From Perkinsus olseni (taxonomy: Eukaryota > Perkinsozoa > Perkinsida > Perkinsidae): DNA of 33,368 nucleotides. This document shows positions 26,793 to 33,368 of this stretch, in pieces. The stretch's first letter is position 1. Each line of letters starts with the position of its first letter. Both the position numbers and the translations under genes were made by a program. The notes beneath the pieces are model-generated. The model had not been told where the DNA came from. It ran no database searches and was given only the letters and a program-made list of their open reading frames with translations. Location of the stretch: contig JABANP010000550.1 of assembly GCA_013115135.1 (NCBI GenBank), forward strand, positions 1 to 33,368, in the 5' to 3' direction.

Positions 26793-27680
26793 GGAGCAAG
26801 ATGCTTCAGTAGAGCGGAACTTTCGGGTGGAAATGATTCTGCAACAAAAATGCGGTCAAGCGACGGCCGCCAAAATAATCGAATATCCGGCGACCGCGAA
26901 TCTTTCGAGCAGTGTTTCCCAAGCCTAACAAAATGCAGCAGTTGGCGCACGCGAAGAAACAGCAAAACGGTCACAACAATGATTCTTATACAGTTGGGAA
27001 TGGTACAATGCAGCAATGGGAGCAAACGAAGCGTGTGATCTCAGGCGCTGTCGGAGCTGAGAGGATCGTCTTCGCGCAACTCTGGGAGCCACTTCTCGCA
27101 TCCACCATCGTTGGGCATCAAAGAGGCCTGAGACAGCAGGAATGATGAGCTCTTTAGGTACAGTGCGCCTCCGCTGATACGATCTGACGAAAAGTTGGTA
27201 CTACTGACCCCCTCCAACGAGCGACACTTAACTCAGTGGACGACTACTATTAGCAACTACGAAGAGATATCCAATCGATAATCTCCTAATAACATGTGTT
27301 CCGATCTCTCGATAACGACGGGCTACAGTAAAGCCTACCAGGACCGAGGCAGCGCTGGGAGCAGTCGATGTTGTTTGCAAGCGCAACCGTGACATCCGTG
27401 TCGCCAGGCGAGCGTCTATCCGCCACTGACGGGCGTCCTCGGCGAGGCTATGAACCAAGCGAGCATCGTACTGAAAGGGAGCGAGGGGATGGGGACACCG
27501 TATGTGTGGTGGTATGCTCTCAGATAGACAGACGATAAATTCGCTTGAAACAGTGTATCAAGGCACGATAAAGTCTAGCAGAGACACGGGTGAGATCTCA
27601 TCAAGGTGTGGTATATTTATATAGCAGAGCTCACAATGGCTAGCCCCTGCCGCCATCAGCACGCCAAAACTCTATCCATC
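26793..27680. other. Intergenic stretch without a supported gene
   Basis: It lies between two minus-strand genes. A 70-codon plus-strand frame (ATG 26933 to stop 27145), Gln/Lys/Asn-rich at its start, is the only protein-like frame. It has no recognisable family and could be chance or an isolated exon. Confidence 0.4.
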
Positions 27681-29909
27681 CTAAACTACTACCTTCCCTT
27701 CCGCGACAAGTTGCTCTGCCTTCTCCAGGACATCCACCAAGGGAACATTGGACCCCCCTTGCTCTGTGTGTTGTCTCAAAAACGAAATGGCATCAGCCGG
27801 ATCTCCGCCATCCAGAAGAGCCTCAGTAAGCAGCTCCGTCAGCCTTGGAGTGGCCGAACGCGTGTTGAGTAATCTCCAGGCCATGTCCGTCATGCATTGT
27901 TGACTCCACCGGACTTTCCGCGTACCAGACTCTGCGTCTTCGTACCTCCACATGATGTCGAGGCGCTCAACAATCTCCACTGAGTCCAGGAGAACATGGT
28001 AGTGCAGTAGCTGCTGTAACAAATGCTGCTGATGCGCCACAACGCAAAGATCGAAAAGGAAGAGTTGTACCCTTCTATGAGGGTAGACCGAAAGAGCCAA
28101 CAGCGACCGGCAAAAGATCATCACTTGCGACACCAATCTCTGCACTTCCGTCGGGCGGCATGATTCACGGCTGTGATCGAGTCCATACCGAAGAAGCTCC
28201 GAAGACCCCGGTGCCAGAGGAGGCTGGGGGCAGTCGGGCAACAACGAACATAAAACAGGATGAAAAACACAATCGACAGCGTCCACCTCGGTAAGTATCG
28301 TGCGGCTGCCAGCAGACTCCAGTAGCCTGGCTAAGCTCACCATGGCCCCGCTTTCGCCACCGAGGAGAGGAGTCCGCTCGATACACTCCCGATAGGATGC
28401 ATTAGCCGCATCAAAAATATAAGCAAGCTCCTCGAGTGTTGGAGATGGGTCTCTGACGCTCAAGAAGTACTTCAAGGTTTGACATAGCTCCTCGCGACAC
28501 CCCTGGCGTCTGAGCAAAACTGTGGTTATTTCCAACATAGACAGTGACTCCGAGTTCATCAAATCCGCAGCGAATGGACGAGGCCTGAGCTCTAAGCCAT
28601 AGACCCTGATGTGCTTCTCGTCACCCAATACAACATAATTGTTCTGGGAGGACCGCAGCATAGCTGTGGACTGCATCCCACCAGGATACTCCAGCCTGAA
28701 CGGCGGGACCAAAGACAACGACCGCCCGCTGCCTCGAGCATAGATGTCATAGATATACCAGGTAGGCAATACAGCCTTTGAGGTTCCCGGAGACCGAGAG
28801 ACGCATACAAGACCATCAACGACATGCACCGCTACCGCTGGCGTCTTGCCTGCCGTGGATCTGGCAAGGGCCGGGAGTTGAATCACCGCATCGTGTTCGG
28901 GGCTGGCTAGCCCACTGACCGACAGATTCCTCAACGACAGCCGGCCGGCTGCACTATCAACATGGCAGATGTAGGTACCGGCAACTAGCTTGCGAGAGGT
29001 CGAACTTGCAACCGAGTCTATCCGAAGAAGAGACACCTCATCGACGCAATCACGAGGGTTGTGCACATCCGCCGGATAAAGATCAAATTTGGGCATTTTC
29101 ACAGCGATGGTGGCCTTAATAGATTTCGGGGAGACCGCCGGCAGCTGCGGGTTCCTCAGGTGTGGCTTGAGGTCAAACGGCTGTAGGGTCCTCTGATTGA
29201 TGCAAAGGACGCAAATGCCACTATCTGGTTCATACCAAACGTGACGGACAGTACTTGGCGAGTGAGCCCTAGAGCCGCTACTGCTGCCACTGCGACTACT
29301 AGTGCCAGAGAGAGGGAAGCGTCGAAGCGGCTTTGCAAACTTCAATGCAGAAGAGAGGCGCAGAACATCGAGTGAGGTATGAGACACCACTACAAGCGTG
29401 TATGAGTCCAGCACGATAGGCAGAGTAGTGTTGGGTTCTGACGGCACACCAGCAGCAGCCTCTCCATGCTGCACCCACAGGACATCAACGATAGTGTCAA
29501 TTCTGACACCAGGCGCCAACGGTACCTCGATCATCCTGACCGACGGGTTGCCGATTCTAGCGATCAGCAGCTGCGGCGTTGGACCGTCGGTGGCGTAGGC
29601 AAAGAAATTGCCACAAGGGGATACTCTCACCGGTACACGTTCAGCGAGAGATGCTCCATCAGGAACCGAGACGTACCTCGGCCCAGAGTTGCCTTGCCCC
29701 AGTTCGACGACCGAGAAGCCCTCCCTGCCTTTGGGCACGTGCACGACCCTATCACCTCCGTGGTCCAAATAAAAACTCTCAATCTCTTCTCGACAGGCCA
29801 CGTACTCAGCGGATGAGTTGAACGCAAGTGGCAGATCGATCGGCAGGTCTGCTGGAGGCTCCGGTGGCGGGACTCTCTCCTCGTCGCTTGTCGTTGGCGA
29901 GTCATCCAT
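27681..29909 (-). CDS. RMC1: RMC1/Mic1-like protein (742 aa)
   Basis: Resembles RMC1 (C18orf8, Mic1 domain). In animals RMC1 is part of the Mon1-Ccz1 exchange factor that activates Rab7 in late endosome and lysosome traffic. The N-terminal ~450 residues fit a beta-propeller with family-like segments, including A-V-H-V-V-D-G-L-V-C-V near the middle, which matches the family's V-V-D-N-L-V-V-V region. The C-terminal part is helical and contains L-L-Q-Q-L-L-H-Y-H-V-L-L-D-S, very like the family's L-H-Q-F-L-Q-Y-H-V-L-S-D-S, then a late A-I-S-F-L-R segment. The human protein is about 657 aa, so this one is somewhat longer. The start at 29909 (M-D-D-S-P) is preferred; the frame stays open 25 codons further upstream without an ATG. 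No intron is needed, unlike its neighbours. Stop TAG. Confidence 0.8.
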   Translation of the reverse strand: MDDSPTTSDEERVPPPEPPADLPIDLPLAFNSSAEYVACREEIESFYLDHGGDRVVHVPKGREGFSVVELGQGNSGPRYVSVPDGASLAERVPVRVSPCGNFFAYATDGPTPQLLIARIGNPSVRMIEVPLAPGVRIDTIVDVLWVQHGEAAAGVPSEPNTTLPIVLDSYTLVVVSHTSLDVLRLSSALKFAKPLRRFPLSGTSSRSGSSSGSRAHSPSTVRHVWYEPDSGICVLCINQRTLQPFDLKPHLRNPQLPAVSPKSIKATIAVKMPKFDLYPADVHNPRDCVDEVSLLRIDSVASSTSRKLVAGTYICHVDSAAGRLSLRNLSVSGLASPEHDAVIQLPALARSTAGKTPAVAVHVVDGLVCVSRSPGTSKAVLPTWYIYDIYARGSGRSLSLVPPFRLEYPGGMQSTAMLRSSQNNYVVLGDEKHIRVYGLELRPRPFAADLMNSESLSMLEITTVLLRRQGCREELCQTLKYFLSVRDPSPTLEELAYIFDAANASYRECIERTPLLGGESGAMVSLARLLESAGSRTILTEVDAVDCVFHPVLCSLLPDCPQPPLAPGSSELLRYGLDHSRESCRPTEVQRLVSQVMIFCRSLLALSVYPHRRVQLFLFDLCVVAHQQHLLQQLLHYHVLLDSVEIVERLDIMWRYEDAESGTRKVRWSQQCMTDMAWRLLNTRSATPRLTELLTEALLDGGDPADAISFLRQHTEQGGSNVPLVDVLEKAEQLVAEGKVVV

Positions 29910-30410
29910 CCTAGGAGAGCGACTAAAAGGCGAGTAACGTACTTTAAGAATTCTTGTGTGCACGCAGCATCCCAGCAAAAACAAGAACTGGGGCCCACTC
30001 AGCTCACTAGGATAGACTTTAACAACATGTACAGACCGATCGTGGGATCGATTACTGCTGTCGAATGTTGAACCATTGAAAGACCATTATACCTCTCCAG
30101 CCTCTGGAGCCCAGTGCCCCAGAGAAACCACCGAGTAATGCTGAACGCGATGGTCAGCCACGGTAGAGAAGTGCCGTTGAGGAAGTTCAAGCACAGCAAG
30201 ATGGGCAAGTGAAGGAAGCATCGCAAAGGAGGTGAAGTTCAGAATTATGTTCAGCAATGTCCTACCTTACCAGTATCATCTACCCGCAGAAATCTGCGCA
30301 GCTGTTGCCGCGACGTGTGGCCTTGCAGTATCATCGAAGCATCTTTGCCGAAAGTAGTGTGGCGGGGGCGGCTGAGTCTCTATCATCTTTTCTCACGATC
30401 GTTTTTGCAG
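29910..30410. other. Divergent intergenic region and unresolved 5' end of the exchanger gene
   Basis: Between the minus-strand RMC1-like gene and the plus-strand exchanger. A pyrimidine-rich tract ending TTTTTGCAG at 30410 looks like a splice acceptor. An ATG at 30247 opens a 37-codon frame and could be the first coding exon, but no donor joins it to the next exon without doubt. A 75-codon hydrophobic frame on the minus strand (29999-30226) has no partner. Confidence 0.5.
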
Positions 30411-31494
30411 CGTGGTGAGCCTGTGCGAGAAGTGGAAGATCCCGAAGGACGTCGCCGGTGCCTCGTTCCTATCAATCGCAACTGCCGGCCCCGAGATCAC
30501 CGTCAGCGTTGTAGCATCAATGGCAGGCACTCAGCGCGGCACCGTCCTCGCTGTCTGCGTTATGCTCGGTTCCGGAGTCATTGCCTGCCTGCTCATTCCT
30601 GGCCTAATGAGTCTGCGATCAACCCAACCTATCGTCCTCCAAGTGGAGCCGTTGTTTCGAGAGGTTCGTTATTACTTCGTTCTAATAGTAATACTGTCTG
30701 GCACTACTATCCTGCAGAGCGTGCTCTGGCTGAGGCTTGCAGCTGCAGCCATGGTCGCCGTCTATGCGATCTATGCCTTAACGTTAACCAAGGAGGCTTC
30801 CTGTAGTGATGAGGAAGATCCGCTACTGTTACTTCCCGATGGTCGTCACTTGGACGATTCAGCCGGGTCGACCTGCTCAGGGTGCACTGCTGTTTCGCAC
30901 GTGACTATCAGTGGTTTGTCAGACTTGCCAGGGGACGATAATGGCACCGTGATGGCGGTAGCGTCATTCGTGGCTTGGCCGGTGGACGCGTCGCTGAACT
31001 CGATATCTCCCATGGCCAACCCTGCCCATCAATGGCTTGGCTGCATCGTCTCAGTCGTTTGGATGAGCACTAGTGCATTTATTATCACCCGAGTGGTCGA
31101 CGGCTGGGTGACCGGTCACCCTGGCTTCGTGGCGATGTTCGTGGTCTCCCTCACAGCTGAGCTCCCAGACATATCCAATGCTCTCCGCCTGGCAAGTATG
31201 TCAGAATCTTCAATGGCAATGAGCAACGCTTTGGGCGCGCAAGTAGCCAACATTGGTCTCGGACTCGGCCTCGTGTGGACGATACAACCACCGTTATTCC
31301 AGGGCCATCCTCTCTTTCTGCAGGCAGCTCTGGCGGCTCTTCAATGGTCTTTATTAGCCTTCTTGGCCACGTTCGTGATCTCATGGCGTGTAAACGGAGC
31401 GCTTACTCGCGGTGCCGGCATAGCGCTGTTGATCATGTACAGTTTAGTATTCGTAGCACTATCGGTAGTCCACTCGCTGGACGTGTCAACATGA
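30411..31494 (+). CDS. Cation/Ca2+ exchanger (NCKX/CCX type), 5' exon unresolved
   Basis: A membrane exchanger of the Ca2+/cation antiporter superfamily, likely moving Ca2+ against Na+ or another cation. Residues are counted from 30412. Alpha-1 is at about 15-65 with D-V-A-G-A-S-F-L and A-G-P-E-I, matching the family's G-A-T-F-L...S-A-P-E-L, but the usual Asn after the G-S motif is not seen. A hydrophobic pair (87-123) leads to a short acidic loop (130-180), much shorter than in animal NCX. Alpha-2 is at about 245-290 with L-P-D-I-S and M-A-M-S-N-A-L-G-A-Q-V-A-N-I, and two further membrane segments lie at 303-323 and 335-353. The first helix or helices must come from an upstream exon, because the sequence starts inside the usual V-C-E segment behind a splice acceptor. 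Stop TGA, followed by CTA. Confidence 0.82.
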
Positions 31495-31606
31495 CTATAC
31501 ACTGCTGTTCATTACGCCAAGGTTGCTTTACAGTGCTTCAATCAGACCGGTTCGGGACTCCCGAATCGGGAGGCTCCAGCGGTGAGTTCGTTGTAGTTCG
31601 TGTCCC

Positions 31607-32659
31607 ATGTCTGTACCGTCGGAATCTCGGTCAACCCGGTCGGGACGGCGGTCAGCCCAAACGCCCGATGGGCCTTCTACTAGCCTCTCCTCGCCGGAGG
31701 GTAGCGCAGCTGTCGCCCGTGAGATCCTCACCTGGGTCCAGTGCGATAAGTGCAAGAAGTGGAGGAGAATCTCTAGCGCAGAACATCTTCCGCAGAGATG
31801 GTGAGAAAGCAGCTAGCGGCAAGCGCGCTCGAGATGTGCCTTAAGGTTCTGTTCCTTGAATCCCAACCCGAGGTATAACAGCTGCGATATCCCTGCTGAG
31901 CCCGAGTCTATGGACATGGCCTATACCCCAGACTCGGAAACAGCGCAGGGCTCTCCGAGTCCATTCACCGCTGCGAGCAGCACTCCCAAGACTGAGCCTG
32001 TCGCAGCGGCAGCAACGCCATCGAGAGTGAGATCGCCGTATGTGTTGGCATAGCACCAACCCTCTTGCTTAGGAGGCGTCACAGAGTGGGCCTGCTGCGG
32101 CTAGGAAGATTTACACGGCCGAATACGATCGAGCCCGAGACATGTTACGCAAACTTTCAGACAAGCAGCTCGAGGGACCTCAGTGCCAACTTCGTAGGCG
32201 GAACTGGCGTGAGGAGTGTGAACAATTGTGTGTCAGGTGGATTGGCCCGAACTGCTGGAGCTTTTCCGACGAACTCCGCGAGAAGAGCCGGAAGCCGCAC
32301 CTGGGTGGGCTGTACCGCCGAAGAAGCTTCCTCGAAGAGGAGAGGCGCAGGCCCGAGCGGATTCGCTCCATGCTGCAGCTCAGGTAATGGTCTATTTGCG
32401 TAGTTCAAGCGAACGCAGCCATTTCAATGTTCAGAAGTATCTTCCGCCTCATGTGGCGCGTGAGTGCCCAGCACCGATATCAATGTACGATCGACAGATG
32501 CAAGCGAGGAGGATGACACGAGAGAGCGAAGCCCGACTGGAAGCTGCCAGAGATCGATGCCGACTGAGAAGTCGGGGAAAAATCAGTAACGTGAGCCATA
32601 TTCACGGCTTCGATGTTGAGTTTGTCAATGCATGCCGGATGTGGCCGGTGCGATCTTAG
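31607..32659 (+). CDS. CW-type zinc finger protein, spliced, 3' part tentative
   Basis: The ATG at 31607 starts a Ser/Arg-rich leader and then the CW domain: W-V-Q-C-D-K-C-K-K-W-R-R, W, F-C, N-P-N-P-R-Y-N-S-C-D. The four cysteines and the tryptophans are all present. CW domains bind methylated histone H3K4 in chromatin proteins. Two GT-AG introns are visible, 31801-31845 (45 nt, splitting the third Trp codon) and 32027-32072 (46 nt), both with GTGAGA donors. The third exon is helical and Arg-rich. Near 32226-32233 (TGTGTG) the reading frame changes: one frame stops at 32387, while losing one TG would connect to a frame open to TAG 32659. A sequencing slip or a small intron could explain this. 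It lies 112 bp after the exchanger stop, same strand. Confidence 0.72.
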
Positions 32660-32677
32660 CAGCACTATCGATATTCA

Positions 32678-33104
32678 ATGAGCCTCGGCACCGTTGACGC
32701 CCAGAAGGACGAGTTCCGCAAATACTTGGAGAAGACCGGGGTCGTCAGTCAGCTCACTCGCACTCCAACACCTCATCGTAGGCTGCACGATCAGCTATCG
32801 TGAGGTCTTGTTCCCGTCTCCGCTAGCTGCCAAACCGGCAGGCTCGGCTTCCCGTGTTACGTTACCTGTCATGGCTCCAGACCATCTGACGGTATAGACT
32901 ACATTAAGAAGTATTTGGGCGCTCCTGCTGGGATCGACGTTGACGAGCTAAAAAGCAGAAAATGAGGATCTTAAGAGAAGAAACGCCGACCTCCAGCAGC
33001 AGGTGAGGACAGAGGCAGGCATCAGACGATCCCTCTCTTCCTCACATCAGGTCGACGACCTTGTGGCGCAACTAGAAGCTTTGAAGCCGTCAGAAGGTGA
33101 ATGA
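32678..33104 (+). CDS. MYCBP (AMY-1)-like small coiled-coil protein, model incomplete
   Basis: The ATG at 32678 gives M-S-L-G-T-V-D-A-Q-K, then D-E-F-R-K-Y-L-E-K-T-G-V-V-S-Q-L-T, very close to the N-terminus of MYCBP/AMY-1 (Q-F-R-R-Y-L-E-K-S-G-V). A later segment at about 32885-32950 reads D-G-I-D-Y-I-K-K-Y-L-G-A-P, matching the family's second helix. A C-terminal coiled coil (E-N-E-D-L-K-R-R-N) follows to TGA 33102-33104. The segment linking the first two blocks does not match and must hold an intron or error. The A5 run at 32950-32954 has one base too many to keep the second and third blocks in frame. MYCBP acts with AKAP proteins and in cilia; any role here is inference. It starts 18 bp after the possible end of the CW gene. 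Confidence 0.55.
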
Positions 33105-33368
33105 GCTCCGCATGGTGCGAAAGATTTGATAGAGCTGCATCATGTTGTGTCCAGCAGTTCTGTGTTACAAGTTGTGAGTCCGCTAACCCTCGTCGAGCGT
33201 CACTGTATCTGCCACTCGCATTTTATAATTTACAATGGTCGACATCGCACAGTTACATCGTCAAGCCCCTTTCCCGACTCTGCTGCAACACAATGCATCA
33301 GGATTGCGTAGACAACACTTGAACACTAAAGATATAAACTACCGACTTGAGAGCCGGGATGAATAAAT
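33105..33368. other. End of window, no gene seen
   Basis: Nothing recognisable except an AATAAA hexamer at the very end (33362-33367), which could be chance. Confidence 0.4.

Noticed and set aside
26912..27145. Gln/Lys/Asn-rich plus-strand frame as a gene
   Set aside because: Isolated, unrecognised and without clear splice signals; kept only as a note in the region entry.
29999..30226. 75-codon hydrophobic minus-strand frame as a membrane protein or RMC1 exon
   Set aside because: No splice link to the RMC1-like gene and no family likeness.

Overview
This window is eukaryotic nuclear DNA. It carries spliced protein genes with very short introns (about 37-57 nt, mostly GTGA donors), Pol III-type tRNA genes, an LTR retrotransposon and two cut-and-paste DNA transposons. 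The dense gene packing, tiny introns and gene set (RMC1/Mic1-like, NCKX/CCX-type exchanger, CW zinc finger, MYCBP-like) suggest a protist, plausibly an alveolate such as Perkinsus. That assignment is an inference; nothing here proves the species.

Left two thirds (1-24260): a tandem array of a ~1.19 kb unit. Each full unit carries three minus-strand tRNA genes in the order tRNA-Ile(AAU), tRNA-Phe(GAA), tRNA-Met(CAU). Seven units (A-G, the last truncated) are interleaved with three copies of one LTR retrotransposon: copy 1 (1-3551, 5' part missing), copy 2 (9497-14514, complete and open) and copy 3 (15713-23765, broken). All three copies sit at the same nucleotide of the unit and are flanked by the same 4-bp TGAG. 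The element has 233-bp LTRs, a primer binding site matching the tRNA-Phe encoded in the same units, gag with a CCHC knuckle, and a pol ordered protease, RT, RNase H, integrase. Gag and pol share one frame and are separated by a single TGA followed by CTA, the classic readthrough context. The protease active-site motif reads D-W-C instead of D-T/S-G. Copy 3 was later hit by a hAT-like non-autonomous element (8-bp duplication) and by a Tc1/mariner-like element with 300-bp inverted repeats and its own transposase. Copies 1 and 3 also carry short fold-back insertions that look like template-switch mutations.

Right third (24260-33368): the array ends in strongly diverged unit sequence, followed by about 1.7 kb without a recognisable gene. 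Then come single-copy genes: a small spliced gene of unknown function with a possible signal peptide (minus), an RMC1/Mic1-like gene (minus, intronless), and on the plus strand a cation/calcium exchanger, a CW-type zinc finger protein and a MYCBP-like coiled-coil protein.

The left end (copy 1) and some frames at the right end show many one-base changes in homopolymers. This looks more like unpolished long-read sequence than biological decay.
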